A stretch of 64,000 nucleotides of DNA, from positions 186,001 to 250,000 of the forward strand of contig JAISZR010000004.1 of the NCBI GenBank assembly GCA_031284525.1. Reading direction: 5' to 3'. Shown in pieces: positions 20,308 to 31,210 of this stretch (the stretch's first letter is position 1; every line of letters begins with the position of its first letter). The position numbers and the translations under genes are program-made. The DNA comes from Oscillospiraceae bacterium (GTDB lineage: Bacteria > Bacillota > Clostridia > Oscillospirales > Ruminococcaceae). The notes under the pieces are model-generated. The model saw nothing but the letters and a program-made list of their open reading frames with translations, was not told the origin of the DNA and made no database searches.

Positions 20308-21459
20308 CTAAAGTTTAATTTTGCACAGTTCCCTCGCATCAACAATAAACATGTCGTTCCCGATGCAAACAAAGTCATATATCGGAACATTGCAGTTATA
20401 AGTTTTGATCCTTTTCAACTGTTTGTTAAACAGAAATATATTTTTGTCCGATAATATCCCGATGTGCTCCTTTGAGCATTTTAACGATTTGATTTCAGAC
20501 CCGTTTATGCGGCTTGTCCCTAACTTCTGGCCACTGCTGTCTAGCGCCACAACATTCCACGAGTTGTCTATGCTATAGCCTTCAAAACATAGTACCACAG
20601 ATTCATCATTGCAAGCAAATTTCTCCAGTTTCTCACCATTGAATGGGAACTTCTCGATTAACCCCGATTTTGGGTTCAAAAAATATGCGTTGCTATCTGT
20701 AATTAAAATTATGCGATCTGATGAGATATATGACAGATGATATATGGTATCTTCTGTGTCAAAACTATATTTGAGCTTACTGCTTGCAAGTTCAAAAACG
20801 CGAACTCCAGACCTTGGTGCCCCTCCGGAGCTCCCCAGGGCCACAACTGCAATATTCTGAGAGTTTTTTGAAAATGCAGCTGTCAGGGCATAATTTTCTG
20901 CCAGGTTCCATTCGAATATTTGCTTATTTTCGCTATCTAGCACTTTCACATTTGAAGCATAGTGGGGAGAGCTGCCAAGTATAGCAATTTTCCCATCATC
21001 TGCCACTTCTATATCATAGATAACTTTTTTGTTTGGTGTTCTATGGGTTATTGCAAATCTGTCATAGATATTTATGTTTCCGCTCACATAAGTATAAGTT
21101 ATCATTCTCCTGCCACTGTGCCTCATGTCACCATCTTGCGCACTGTGCACAGCACGAAAGCGTTCGGCCGCGTTTGATGTGCTGTATACGGCGACCTCAT
21201 TTTCGCTCGTCAGCAGCAAATTGCCGTCAAAATTTTCAAGTTTAACCGGCACCCTTCCGTTTAATTGCCTGGGGAATTTTGCGCCACGTTTCATTTCTCG
21301 GTATTCAACAAAGATGCCATTAAATATATGGGTGATGACATTTCTGAAATTCCAAAAGAGCGAAAGGATTGCAAGTAACACGAGGAGAGATAAGAGCAGC
21401 TTTGAGGTCTTTTTTATTTTGTTTTTTTTCCTTATGTTCCCGAGTTCATTTTTTTGCAT
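20308..21459 (-). CDS. Single-TM beta-propeller-like protein (DUF5711-like)
   Basis: One N-terminal TM helix followed by repeat-rich beta-propeller-like ectodomain; family assignment from memory of DUF5711 proteins. Confidence 0.5.
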   Translation of the reverse strand: MQKNELGNIRKKNKIKKTSKLLLSLLVLLAILSLFWNFRNVITHIFNGIFVEYREMKRGAKFPRQLNGRVPVKLENFDGNLLLTSENEVAVYSTSNAAERFRAVHSAQDGDMRHSGRRMITYTYVSGNINIYDRFAITHRTPNKKVIYDIEVADDGKIAILGSSPHYASNVKVLDSENKQIFEWNLAENYALTAAFSKNSQNIAVVALGSSGGAPRSGVRVFELASSKLKYSFDTEDTIYHLSYISSDRIILITDSNAYFLNPKSGLIEKFPFNGEKLEKFACNDESVVLCFEGYSIDNSWNVVALDSSGQKLGTSRINGSEIKSLKCSKEHIGILSDKNIFLFNKQLKRIKTYNCNVPIYDFVCIGNDMFIVDARELCKIKL

Positions 21460-21472
21460 CTGGCTCTCCCCA

Positions 21473-22222
21473 TTAGTAGATGACTTTGCTCAGATAAAGC
21501 CCGCATGCCGGAACAGTTTTCCCGGCGTTATTTCTTTCCTTGCTCTCAATTAGACTCAAAATGTTGGCAGTTGTTTTTCCGCGGCGCTCAAATTCAAGCA
21601 GTGTTCCAACCATGATTCGCACCATTTTATAAAGAAACCCGTCGCCAGCAGTTTTAAATTCGACTATATCTGCCGTTCTATCCACATTGAAGTAATAAAT
21701 TTCACGCACGAAGCTTGTTTTCTTATCATCTTTTGCGCTCAAAGCCCTAAAATCATGTTGCCCGACAAACGCCTTCGCGAGCTCATCTAGCTTTTTATAA
21801 TCGAGTTTATATTTATAAAAGTGAACTAGGCCATCGAGCAGTGGATCATAAAATTTGGAATTTAGCAGTTTATATGTGTATTCCTTGGCGTGAGTGCTGT
21901 ATCTTGCGTGGAAATCTGGCGGCTTTTCCTTGCAATCTCGGACTACAATATCTTTTGGCAACCGTGAATTCAGCGCGTGGACAAACCCTTTGCAAGGGAT
22001 GGTGCTCATAGTTTTGAACCCAGCAAAATATTCGAGGGCATGTGCACCGGTGTCGGTCCTTGAGCAACCTTTGATCTCTATTTTGTGGGCAACTAATTCT
22101 TGGATTTTGGTTTGCAGAACAAATTGCACGGAAGTTGCATTTTTTTGAACTTGAAAACCGTGATAGTTCCTTCCGCAATATGATATTTCCAGCAGCAGAT
22201 TTCTCACGAATAAAGTCTCCAT
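21473..22222 (-). CDS. truA: tRNA pseudouridine(38-40) synthase
   Basis: SYCGRNYHGFQVQKNATSVQ, GCSRTDTGAHALEYFAGF, FLYKMVRIMVGTLLEFERR. Confidence 0.95.
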   Translation of the reverse strand: METLFVRNLLLEISYCGRNYHGFQVQKNATSVQFVLQTKIQELVAHKIEIKGCSRTDTGAHALEYFAGFKTMSTIPCKGFVHALNSRLPKDIVVRDCKEKPPDFHARYSTHAKEYTYKLLNSKFYDPLLDGLVHFYKYKLDYKKLDELAKAFVGQHDFRALSAKDDKKTSFVREIYYFNVDRTADIVEFKTAGDGFLYKMVRIMVGTLLEFERRGKTTANILSLIESKERNNAGKTVPACGLYLSKVIY

Positions 22223-23022
22223 CTATCAACCCAAAATGTACCAACTGCACACACTAACATAAGCACGAGTGCCACAAAATCAAGTGTACCAAACCTGAGT
22301 ATCCGGAACTTGGTTCTTTTGTTATTTCCGGCGTAACATCTGCTTTCCATTGCACAGGCGAGGTCTTCAGCTCTCTTGGAAGTGATGTGAAAGAGTGGAA
22401 CAATAACTGGAAGGTAGGCCCTTAATCTTTCTCTGAGCTTTGGAGAATCAAAAGGTGCCACACGTGATTTTTGTGCGGCAATAATCTTGCCTAGTTCCGT
22501 AAACAATGTGGGAACAAACCGAATTGCAATAGAAATCGCCATTGCAATTTCGTTTGGTGAACCTCCAAACATCCTAACGGGTCTCGCAAAATATTCTAGT
22601 GCGTCAACTAAGGAACCCGGTGAAGTGGTAAAGGTCAATAATGCGGTCCCGGAAACAAGGCAGGAGGCTCTGAAAAACATCATTAAGGTGAAAATAAGAC
22701 CTTCCTTTGTGACTTTTAGGAACCATATTTCAAAGACCACGCTCCCTGGGATGAGAAAAATATTTACCATAGCGGCGATTGTAATTATCGGGACAATCAC
22801 CTTTAAATTTTTCCACAATGCCTTAAGAGGGATCTTAGCGCCCTTGTAGACGGCGAGGAGGGCCACAAATGTCAACAAAAGAGCATAAATGCCCCTAAAC
22901 ATACAGATCAAGATTGTGTAAACAAACACGGAGCCCAGCTTGAGCCGGGGGTCTATTTTGTGAACTACTGAGTTTGTTTGCAGAAAGTTTCCAAGAGTGA
23001 CCTCTTGTAAAATGGGGTTCAC
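22204..23022 (-). CDS. ecfT: ECF transporter transmembrane protein EcfT
   Basis: SVVHKIDPRLKLGSVFVYT, RFVPTLFTELGKIIAAQKSR, ITSKRAEDLACAMESRCYAG (Ala-Arg-Gly-like coupling motifs). Confidence 0.9.
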   Translation of the reverse strand: MNPILQEVTLGNFLQTNSVVHKIDPRLKLGSVFVYTILICMFRGIYALLLTFVALLAVYKGAKIPLKALWKNLKVIVPIITIAAMVNIFLIPGSVVFEIWFLKVTKEGLIFTLMMFFRASCLVSGTALLTFTTSPGSLVDALEYFARPVRMFGGSPNEIAMAISIAIRFVPTLFTELGKIIAAQKSRVAPFDSPKLRERLRAYLPVIVPLFHITSKRAEDLACAMESRCYAGNNKRTKFRILRFGTLDFVALVLMLVCAVGTFWVDRWRLYS

Positions 23023-23864
23023 CTCTCTTGCAGTGTTTTTTTGAGCCTAAAAAATTCTGTTTTCGCTTGCTTTAGAGTGTGGACGTTCTTCACATCGTAT
23101 CCCAATTCTTTGAGTTTCAAAAAGGCCACGGAAATTCTGGGGATGTCTAGGCCAATTTTCCTAAGTTCGTTGGGTTTTTCGAAAATCTCATCGACCTTCC
23201 CTTCCATCGTCACTTTGGCTTTTTCTAAAACAACAACTCTTTCCACATATTGTGCAACTTCCTCCATGTTGTGCGAAACCAAAACAACGGTGGTTTTTTC
23301 TTTTTTGTGATGCTCATAAATCCGTTGCAAGATATTTTTTTTGCCAGCTGAATCGAGCCCTGATGTTGGTTCATCTAACACCAAAACTCTAGGTTGCATC
23401 GCAATCACGCTGGCAATTGCAATGCGCCGCTTTTGGCCGCCAGAAAGGTCAAATGGTGAGGTTTCAAGGATATCTTTAGGCAGCCCCACAAAGTCCATCG
23501 CCATAGCTACCCGTCTTTTTATTTCACCCGAGTCTAGTTTCATATTTTGGGGACCAAATGCAATTTCTTTGAAGACGGTCTGTTCGAAAATTTGATCTTC
23601 CGGGTTTTGAAGGACAATCCCGACATTGAAATTAATACCTAGGCCCTTGATTGAAACATCCTTGCCATCCATCAAAATTCGGCCTGTTGTCGGTTTTAAC
23701 AAACCGTTCATGTGCTGGACTAAAGTTGATTTTCCGGAACCTGTGCGCCCAATAATCCCGACAAATTCGCCATCTTCAAATCTTAGATTAACATCATCAA
23801 GGGCTATTTGTTGGTTGGGCAGTCCTCGATTGTATATGTGCGTTACGTTTTCGTATACTATCAT
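23019..23864 (-). CDS. ecfA2: ECF transporter ATPase EcfA2
   Basis: ABC ATPase: GRTGSGKSTLVQHMNGLLKPTTG, VLQNPEDQIFEQTVFKEIAFGPQN, DLSGGQKRRIAIASVIAMQPRVLVLDEPTSGLD. Confidence 0.9.
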   Translation of the reverse strand: MIVYENVTHIYNRGLPNQQIALDDVNLRFEDGEFVGIIGRTGSGKSTLVQHMNGLLKPTTGRILMDGKDVSIKGLGINFNVGIVLQNPEDQIFEQTVFKEIAFGPQNMKLDSGEIKRRVAMAMDFVGLPKDILETSPFDLSGGQKRRIAIASVIAMQPRVLVLDEPTSGLDSAGKKNILQRIYEHHKKEKTTVVLVSHNMEEVAQYVERVVVLEKAKVTMEGKVDEIFEKPNELRKIGLDIPRISVAFLKLKELGYDVKNVHTLKQAKTEFFRLKKTLQER

Positions 23865-24706
23865 CGCCGCGGGCCCTTTAATATTTTGGCAAGTTCAATT
23901 GCACACTCGTTTTCGTCAACAATTCCAAGCGGCAGATTTTCGCCAAGCAGGTTCAATTCGTGGCAAAATTTGGTGACCTGCGGGACCGAAAGCCCGATGC
24001 TCTCCAGCAGCTCCAACTTCTTAAAAACCTGCCTAGGGCTGTCATCCAGTTCCACTTTGCCCTCGTTCATCACGATGATTCTTTCGGCAAGCGCAGCCTC
24101 TTCCATAAAATGCGTTATAAGTACCACCGCAATGCCAAGCTCTGAATTCAACTTTTTTAGGATACACATAACGTCGTCCCGACTTTGCGGATCCAACATA
24201 GCAGTCGATTCGTCAAGGACAATGAATTTTGGATTTATTACAAGCACGCCTGCGATTGCCACTAACTGCTTCTGGCCTCCCGAAAGTTCAGCATTTGATG
24301 CGTTTTTATATTCTAAAATGTTCAGTTGCGAGAGCGTTTTCTCCACTCTCTCCCTCATTTCTTGCTGCGGGACCCCGAGATTTTCGAGTGCAAACGCCAC
24401 ATCCTCTTCAACAATGGTAAAAACAAGCTGATTGTCTGGGTTTTGAAAAACCATTCCAACATTTTTCTTGATGAAAATGCTATCCTCTTCGCACTTGGTG
24501 TTTGCTCCCAGCACCAAAACATCGCCAGAAGTTGGAATTAACAATCCATTCAGGTGCTTTGCCAATGTGGATTTGCCTGACCCGTTCGCTCCAACGACGG
24601 CGACAAATTCGCCGCAACTGATCTTCAAGTTTATGCGGTTAAGGGCCAATTTTGTGTCCTTGGTTGCAGATTCATAAGAAAAGTGTACATTTTTAAGTTC
24701 TATCAT
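23861..24706 (-). CDS. ecfA1: ECF transporter ATPase EcfA1
   Basis: GANGSGKSTLAKHLNGLLIPTSG, VFQNPDNQLVFTIVEEDVAFALEN, ELSGGQKQLVAIAGVLVINPKFIVLDESTAMLD. Start at MIELKNVHF (24706). Confidence 0.9.
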   Translation of the reverse strand: MIELKNVHFSYESATKDTKLALNRINLKISCGEFVAVVGANGSGKSTLAKHLNGLLIPTSGDVLVLGANTKCEEDSIFIKKNVGMVFQNPDNQLVFTIVEEDVAFALENLGVPQQEMRERVEKTLSQLNILEYKNASNAELSGGQKQLVAIAGVLVINPKFIVLDESTAMLDPQSRDDVMCILKKLNSELGIAVVLITHFMEEAALAERIIVMNEGKVELDDSPRQVFKKLELLESIGLSVPQVTKFCHELNLLGENLPLGIVDENECAIELAKILKGPRR

Positions 24707-25604
24707 GTTCTGTTTCTTTCTGCCCTGCATGTCTAACACATATCCCAGAGAACCCACACGGCAAAATAAGTCCGGAGGATTTTACTCTAAGTCCGTTTTC
24801 TTCCACATTGACCTTGCATGCAAACTTTGATCCGATTGTTGCCTGAAGTAAATATCTGACAACGCCAATTCCGAACCCAGTTGTATACAAATTAAAGATC
24901 AGCATCAAAAAATTCTCACTCAGTAATTCTTTGAGCAGTTCCAAAAGAGAATAAATATCTTCTTCTAGGCGCCAAAATTCGTTGCCGGGACTTTTCCCGT
25001 AGGATGGTGGATCCAGCACTATTATATCATATTTATTGCCGCGTCCCCGCTCACGTTTTACAAATTTGGTGCAATCATCAACAATCCACCTGATTGGGAG
25101 ATGCTCGATTCCAGAAAGTTTCGCATTCTCCTTCCCCCAGTTTACCATTCCTCTGGCTGCGTCAACATGACACACCTTCGCACCGGCTTTTGCCGCAACC
25201 AGACTTGCTGCACCGGTATATCCAAAGAGATTGAGTAGACTAACTGGTCTCCTCGCTGTTCTTATCACTTTGTCAATGCGCTCCCAGTTGGCTTCTTGCT
25301 CGGGGAAGAGACCCATGTGTTTAAAGTTCATGGGCTTTGTTAAGAACTGTAGATTTTCATATTTTACAACCTGCGAAAGGTTTTTGCCGCTTTGGACCTG
25401 CCAAGTTCCTCCGCCGCTTGAAGACCTGACGTACCTGGCATCCGCATTGTTCCAATAACTGAGATCTTTTGGGGTTTGCCAAATCACTTGTGGGTCTGGG
25501 CGTATCAAGATGGCATTTCCCCATCTTTCCAAACGCTCGCCGCTCGAGGCGTCAAGCAACTCGTATCCCTTGATTTTGCTAATTTTGGTTTCCAATTTAA
25601 ACAA
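24693..25604 (-). CDS. Class I SAM-dependent (rRNA-type) methyltransferase
   Basis: SLLNLFGYTGAASLVAAKAGAKVCHVDAARGMVNWGKENAKLSG...YDIIVLDPPSYGKSP (RlmI/K-like). Confidence 0.8.
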   Translation of the reverse strand: MFKLETKISKIKGYELLDASSGERLERWGNAILIRPDPQVIWQTPKDLSYWNNADARYVRSSSGGGTWQVQSGKNLSQVVKYENLQFLTKPMNFKHMGLFPEQEANWERIDKVIRTARRPVSLLNLFGYTGAASLVAAKAGAKVCHVDAARGMVNWGKENAKLSGIEHLPIRWIVDDCTKFVKRERGRGNKYDIIVLDPPSYGKSPGNEFWRLEEDIYSLLELLKELLSENFLMLIFNLYTTGFGIGVVRYLLQATIGSKFACKVNVEENGLRVKSSGLILPCGFSGICVRHAGQKETEHDRT

Positions 25605-25622
25605 ACCTCGTATCCGAAGAGT

Positions 25623-25631
25623 ATTATAACA
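25623..25631 (-). promoter_or_regulatory. Extended -10 element TGTTATAAT upstream of methyltransferase gene
   Basis: Minus-strand TGTTATAAT directly upstream of the CDS start. Confidence 0.4.
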
Positions 25632-25643
25632 TACTTTTTGATT

Positions 25644-26996
25644 TTAACTTGGGCTGAGCTCTTCAACGGTTTTTGCCAAGGATTCTGCAAGCTCCTCAAT
25701 TTGTTTTTGGTCTTGACCTTCCACCATTATTCTGATCACGGGTTCTGTCCCGGACGCTCTTACTATAACTCTGCCTCCGTCTTTAAGCGCACCTTTGCAA
25801 CGTTCTATCTCATCTTTTAGGGCTTTTTTTTCAATAATTGCTTTGTTATCTTTTACCCTAATGTTCTTCCCAACTTGCGGGAATTTTTTAAATTCGCTTC
25901 CCAATTCGTTAAAATCAAGCCCAAGCTCAGAAATCGCCTTGAGTAGCAAACATGCCGTTAACTGGCCGTCGCCGGCCTTTGAATAATCTAGGCAAATCAG
26001 ATGCCCGGAGTTTTCCCCTCCAAGATTCGCTCCGCTTCTCCCCATTTCTTCAAAAACATATTTATCTCCAACATCAGTGGTTGTCACTTCAATTCCCAAA
26101 TCTGCCATTGCTTTAAGAAATCCCATATTACTAAGTTTTGTGGCAACAACCTTCGAGCCTGCAAGTTTTTTGTTTTGTATCATGAACCTTGCCAAAATCA
26201 TTAGTATGTTGTCGCCATCAAGAACTTCCCCGGATGAATTGACTGTTAAACACCTGTCGGCGTCGCCGTCAAAAGCAAAACCGATGTCACTTCCTTCTTT
26301 TTTAACAAACTCGATTAGGCTCCTCATATCAGTTGAACCACAGTGTTTGTTGATGTTGATTCCGTCTGGGTTTTGATTAATAATTTTTAGATCTCCCAAA
26401 TTACCCAGTTCGCCAAAGATCAGATTCGCCGTTGCGCTCGCGCTCCCGTTCGCGCAATCGATTGCGATTTTGGGTCTGATTTGGAGGGAACTTATCAGCC
26501 CTTTCAAACTTTCGACATATTTTATCTTCGTCAGATTGTCTCGACGAACGACGCCGACATCAACATGGCTGACATTTTGAAGCACACTCTTTTCAAATAG
26601 AGCTTCGATCTCTTGCTCTTGCCAATCTTCGAGTTTTATCCCGTTACTACCGAATACTTTTATCCCGTTATATTCAAACGGATTATGAGACGCCGTAATC
26701 ATAATTCCGCCTGCCAACTTCTCACGCAAAATTGCAAATGAAACGAGCGGGGTAGGGACCACTTCAAGTAAATTGATGTCCATTCCTGCGGCACATATCC
26801 CTGCGGAGATCGCCGCTTCTAGCATTCCCGAAGAAATCCGAGTATCTCTTCCAATTGTGATGATTTTTGATTTTTGTTTGTTCAACAGATAACTTCCAAC
26901 AACGTTGCCGAGTTTGAAGGCAAAGTCTGCCGTCAAATCTACTCCGGCAATCCCTCTAATCCCATCTGTACCAAAGAATTTGCCCAGCGATATCAC
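25644..26996 (-). CDS. glmM: Phosphoglucosamine mutase
   Basis: FGTDGIRGIAG, IGRDTRISSGMLEAAISAG, GIMITASHNPFEYNGIKVFG, AFDGDADRCLTV, GGENSGHLI, VRASGTEPVIRIMVEG. Confidence 0.95.
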   Translation of the reverse strand: MISLGKFFGTDGIRGIAGVDLTADFAFKLGNVVGSYLLNKQKSKIITIGRDTRISSGMLEAAISAGICAAGMDINLLEVVPTPLVSFAILREKLAGGIMITASHNPFEYNGIKVFGSNGIKLEDWQEQEIEALFEKSVLQNVSHVDVGVVRRDNLTKIKYVESLKGLISSLQIRPKIAIDCANGSASATANLIFGELGNLGDLKIINQNPDGININKHCGSTDMRSLIEFVKKEGSDIGFAFDGDADRCLTVNSSGEVLDGDNILMILARFMIQNKKLAGSKVVATKLSNMGFLKAMADLGIEVTTTDVGDKYVFEEMGRSGANLGGENSGHLICLDYSKAGDGQLTACLLLKAISELGLDFNELGSEFKKFPQVGKNIRVKDNKAIIEKKALKDEIERCKGALKDGGRVIVRASGTEPVIRIMVEGQDQKQIEELAESLAKTVEELSPS

Positions 26997-27016
26997 CTAC
27001 TTCCTGTTTTTTTATC

Positions 27017-28060
27017 TTATTTTTCATTGCTGCAGTGTGGTTTTTTGATCTTTAGGTGTTCATAACAAAGATCAGTTACACACCTGCCCCTTGGAGTCCT
27101 TGTTAAAAACCCAATCTGCATAAGATATGGTTCATAAACATCTTCGAGGGTGATAGTTTCTTCTCCAACCGCTGCAGCTAGGGTTTCAATCCCCACCGGC
27201 CCGCCATTATAGTTTTTGATTATTGTGAGCAACATCTTGCGATCGACGAGATCTAGCCCTAGGTGGTCAACGTTTAACTCCCCAAGCGCAAGATCTGCTG
27301 TTTTTTTTGTGATTATCCCCCTGTTGTAAAATTCGGTGAAATCTCTGATCCTTTTTAGTAGCCGGTTGGCGATACGTGGGGTTCCTCGGCTCCTGATGGC
27401 TATTTCATGGGCGCCGTCTTCATCGCAATCAATTTTTAAAATGCGGCTGCTGCGTTTGACAATTTCAACAAGACTTTCGGGATCATAAAGGTCCAACCGG
27501 AGTATTACCCCAAACCTATCTCTGAGTGGTGGCGAAACTTGACCGGCTCTTGTTGTTGCTCCAATCAATGTGAATTTCGGCAGGTCCAAACGTATTGATC
27601 TTGCGGAGGGCCCCTTGCCTATAATGATATCTAACCCAAAATCTTCCATGGCCGGGTAAAGGATCTCTTCGATGTTTCGTGACATCCTGTGTATTTCGTC
27701 GATGAAAAGGACATCGTTTTCTCCAAGATTTGTAAGTAAAGAGGCGAGATCGCCGGGACGCTCGATTGCAGGACCTGACGTAATCCTGAGGTTAACTCCC
27801 AGCTCGGTTGCCGTCACGCCCGCCAGAGTTGTCTTTCCAACTCCAGGTGGGCCATAAAAAAGACAGTGGTCGAGATTTTCACCTCGGGTTTTCGCGGCTG
27901 TGATAAAGATTTTCAGGTTCTCTTTGACCTTTTCCTGCCCTATATATTCACTCAAAGTTTTCGGTCTGAGCGTGGGTTCGACCTCGGTATCTTCAGAGGA
28001 GCATTCGGGTTTTATGATGTTGTTTCCCCAATCTATTTTGTCGTCTTCTTTTCTGCCCAC
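27017..28060 (-). CDS. ruvB: Holliday junction branch migration DNA helicase RuvB
   Basis: [97 protein letters not shown]. Confidence 0.97.
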   Translation of the reverse strand: MGRKEDDKIDWGNNIIKPECSSEDTEVEPTLRPKTLSEYIGQEKVKENLKIFITAAKTRGENLDHCLFYGPPGVGKTTLAGVTATELGVNLRITSGPAIERPGDLASLLTNLGENDVLFIDEIHRMSRNIEEILYPAMEDFGLDIIIGKGPSARSIRLDLPKFTLIGATTRAGQVSPPLRDRFGVILRLDLYDPESLVEIVKRSSRILKIDCDEDGAHEIAIRSRGTPRIANRLLKRIRDFTEFYNRGIITKKTADLALGELNVDHLGLDLVDRKMLLTIIKNYNGGPVGIETLAAAVGEETITLEDVYEPYLMQIGFLTRTPRGRCVTDLCYEHLKIKKPHCSNEK

Positions 28061-28144
28061 AACGATCCCCCTTAGAATGCTGGCTTTCTTATGCCTTAGA
28101 GATTAAAATTCGAGATTTTCGGCATTCTTTGCATTTTTCGACCC

Positions 28145-29536
28145 TCACAACGCGGCGCCCGCCGTTCTTGGGAACATCAAAACGTCGCGTATGTTATTCA
28201 TGCCCGTTAGGTACATAACAAGCCGCTCGAATCCGAGACCAAACCCAGCATGCTTGGTTCCTCCAAATCTTCGAAGATCAGTATACCAACGGTAATCTGC
28301 CTCGCTTAGACCACACTCTTTAAGCCGCTTGATGAGGATATCCAGTCGCTCTTCACGCTGGCTGCCACCAATAATTTCTCCTATCCCCGGCGTTAAAAGG
28401 TCCATTGCCGCAACGGTTTTTTCGTCCTCATTTAGACGCATATAAAACGATTTGATCTCTTTGGGGTAATTTATTATGAACAGAGGCTTTTTAAACAGCT
28501 GCTCGGTCAAATATCTTTCGTGTTCTGTTTGCAGATCACATCCCCAACTTACGGGGAAATCAAAGGCTTTTGGACTTTTTTCAAGCAGCGCGATAGCCTC
28601 TGTGTAGGTGATTACCTCTACCTCGGAATTCGAAACAAATGTGAGCCGATCCAGCAATTCCCGATCGGCAAGTTCATCAAGAAAATCCATCTCTTGCTTG
28701 CAATGTTCGAGTACATATTTAATAACGTATTTCAACATATTTTCTGCCAGCGCCATATCATCATCGAGGTCTGCAAATGCAATTTCAGGCTCAATCATCC
28801 AAAACTCCGCAGCATGACGCGCAGTATTCGAATTTTCTGCACGAAACGTTGGCCCAAAAGTATATATCTTTCCGAACGCCATCGCCATGCATTCACCCTC
28901 GAGTTGACCGGAAACGGTGAGGTTCGCCGGCTCACCGAAAAAATCTCCCAAGTAAGAAACTTTGCCCGCTTCATCGAGTGGCAGATTGTTGAAATCAAGC
29001 GAAGTGACATGAAACATTTCACCGGCCCCTTCGCAATCGTTCCCCGTTATAATCGGCGTATGGCTATATATGAATCCGTTTTCATTGAAAAATTTATGAA
29101 TGGCGTATGCCGCAACTGACCTTACTCGAAACACCGAATTAAAAGTGTTACTTCTGGCTCTAAAGTGGGGAATAGTCCGCAAAAATTCGAATGAATGTTG
29201 TTTTTTTTGCAGCGGATAATCGGGTGCTGAGTGCCCTTCAACTTGAACAGTTTCCGCTTTTAGTTCAAAGAGTTGCTTGGCAGTGGGTGTTTCTTCCAGT
29301 GTTCCTGTTACAATGAGTGATGCTCCCACATTCTCTTTGAAAATTTCATCAAAGTTGGCTATCTTCTCACTTTCGATAACAATCTGTAGATTCCTGAGTT
29401 GTGAGCCATCATTGAGCTCAATAAACCCGAGTCTTTTGCTTTCTCTTGCCGTTTTAATCCAGCCGCAGACAGTAACTTCTTCCCCCATGTGCTGCGAGGG
29501 GTTATCGAATATCTCCCTTATTTCAGTTCTTTTCAT
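28145..29536 (-). CDS. asnS: Asparaginyl-tRNA synthetase
   Basis: [101 protein letters not shown]. Start at MKRTEIREI (29536), overlapping gatB. Confidence 0.95.
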   Translation of the reverse strand: MKRTEIREIFDNPSQHMGEEVTVCGWIKTARESKRLGFIELNDGSQLRNLQIVIESEKIANFDEIFKENVGASLIVTGTLEETPTAKQLFELKAETVQVEGHSAPDYPLQKKQHSFEFLRTIPHFRARSNTFNSVFRVRSVAAYAIHKFFNENGFIYSHTPIITGNDCEGAGEMFHVTSLDFNNLPLDEAGKVSYLGDFFGEPANLTVSGQLEGECMAMAFGKIYTFGPTFRAENSNTARHAAEFWMIEPEIAFADLDDDMALAENMLKYVIKYVLEHCKQEMDFLDELADRELLDRLTFVSNSEVEVITYTEAIALLEKSPKAFDFPVSWGCDLQTEHERYLTEQLFKKPLFIINYPKEIKSFYMRLNEDEKTVAAMDLLTPGIGEIIGGSQREERLDILIKRLKECGLSEADYRWYTDLRRFGGTKHAGFGLGFERLVMYLTGMNNIRDVLMFPRTAGAAL

Positions 29537-30986
29537 TTCGACTTTTCCCTTCCTCAAGCAGCTTTAAGACGATATCTTTGAGTAAAACCGGGTTCCCCTT
29601 GCCTTTAAGGCGTTTCATACAGTCGCCAACGGCAAATCCTAAAACGTTAGTTTTCCCTTTTTCAAAAAGTTCCGAAATTTGTTTGTTTTCTGCGAGTGCC
29701 TCTCTTGCAACATCTTCCAAAAGTTTCAAATCGCTCGTTTGCAGAAGGCCCTTTTGCTTGGCCACAAGTTCGGGATCGATATCTTGTTCCATCAATGTTT
29801 CAATTATAGTTTTCCCCGCTGTATTCGAAATACTGTTGTTTTCAATCATCTCAAGCATCTTTTTAAAGTTCTGTGCCGTTAGTTTTGAACTTGAAAGGGG
29901 AGCACTTTGCTTGTTTAAAATTCGAGAAATGTCGCCTAAAATCCAGTTGGCAACCTTTTTTGGCTCAACATTCGAAATTTTTGCTGTTTCCTCAAAAAAG
30001 CGGCCTTTTTCACGTTCTTCCATCAACAAATAGGCATCCGTATACGGAAGTTCATATTCATCCATAAGCCTAGAAATTTTGGCGTTTGGTAGCTCCCCGA
30101 TAGATAACTTCAAAGCTTCAATTTCTTCATTTGAAATCTCTATTGCTGGCAGATCGGGTTCAACAAAATATCGGTATTCAACAACCTCATCTTTTCTCCT
30201 GGCAACGATATTTTCATTAGCTTCGTCGCTATATTTAAGGGTCACCTGCTCAACTTTCCTGCCCGATTCCAGAATTTCTTTTTGCCGTTTGATTTCACAT
30301 TCAACCGCTCTTGCCGCACCGTTAATGCTCCCAACATTTTTAATTTCGCACCTTGTGCCCAATTTAATGGCTCCTTTTGGTTTGAGTGAGATGTTAATAT
30401 CCGCTCTCATGGAACCTTCTTGCATCTTACAATCACTAATCCCCAGCCAAAGCACAGTATTTTTGATTGTCTCAAGATATGTTTTAACCTCGGTCGCATC
30501 ACACAGGTCCGGCTTTGAAACAATTTCGATAAGGGGGACACCAGACCGATTGAAATCAATATACGTCTTACCGTCTGCATCGCCATATATTGTTTTGCCG
30601 GAATCTTCTTCGACGTGTATTTGAACTAGATTAATTCTTTTTGATTTTGTTCCATTTTCTAACAAGATTTCAATAAAACCGCCAACACACAGGGGCTGTT
30701 CACTTTGTGAAATCTGGTAAGATTTAGGGAGATCTGGGTAAAAATAATTCTTCCGGTCGAGTTTGGTAGTTGTATTTATCTGACAGTTGAACGCAAGGCC
30801 CGCTTTTATTGCATATTCGATTGCTTTTTTGTTAATGTTTGGCAATGTCCCCGGCATTCCCAGACAAATCTCACAACAATGCGAGTTGGCCACACCACCA
30901 AATTCATTTTTGCAGCTGCAATACATTTTGGATTCGGTTTTAAGCTCAACATGCACCTCTAGGCCAATCACAACATCAAACTCCAT
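29523..30986 (-). CDS. gatB: Asp-tRNA(Asn)/Glu-tRNA(Gln) amidotransferase subunit B
   Basis: [77 protein letters not shown]. Confidence 0.97.
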   Translation of the reverse strand: MEFDVVIGLEVHVELKTESKMYCSCKNEFGGVANSHCCEICLGMPGTLPNINKKAIEYAIKAGLAFNCQINTTTKLDRKNYFYPDLPKSYQISQSEQPLCVGGFIEILLENGTKSKRINLVQIHVEEDSGKTIYGDADGKTYIDFNRSGVPLIEIVSKPDLCDATEVKTYLETIKNTVLWLGISDCKMQEGSMRADINISLKPKGAIKLGTRCEIKNVGSINGAARAVECEIKRQKEILESGRKVEQVTLKYSDEANENIVARRKDEVVEYRYFVEPDLPAIEISNEEIEALKLSIGELPNAKISRLMDEYELPYTDAYLLMEEREKGRFFEETAKISNVEPKKVANWILGDISRILNKQSAPLSSSKLTAQNFKKMLEMIENNSISNTAGKTIIETLMEQDIDPELVAKQKGLLQTSDLKLLEDVAREALAENKQISELFEKGKTNVLGFAVGDCMKRLKGKGNPVLLKDIVLKLLEEGKSRNEKN

Positions 30987-31210
30987 TAGCTTTCCCTCTC
31001 TCGACTTAAGTGTCGCCCAAGTTTTTCTCCCTTGTATCTGCTTGTTAACTCAAAGAACCCTCCCGACGTATGAATGCTCTTCAGAGAACAGTGAGTGTTG
31101 ATATTAACCAAAGGTCCGACCTCCTGAGTTGAGCTCAAAAGCTCAGAGCAAGCCCTTCCTATGTGCCCGTTGTTGACGGCAAATGGACCTTTTGCTAGAA
31201 CCAAATTCAA
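30986..31210 (-). CDS. Possible small 74-aa protein between alaX-like gene and gatB
   Basis: TTG start overlaps the upstream stop (TTGA); stop overlaps the gatB ATG (TAATG). Both junctions look like translational coupling, but no recognisable homologue. Confidence 0.3.
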   Translation of the reverse strand: MNLVLAKGPFAVNNGHIGRACSELLSSTQEVGPLVNINTHCSLKSIHTSGGFFELTSRYKGEKLGRHLSRERES

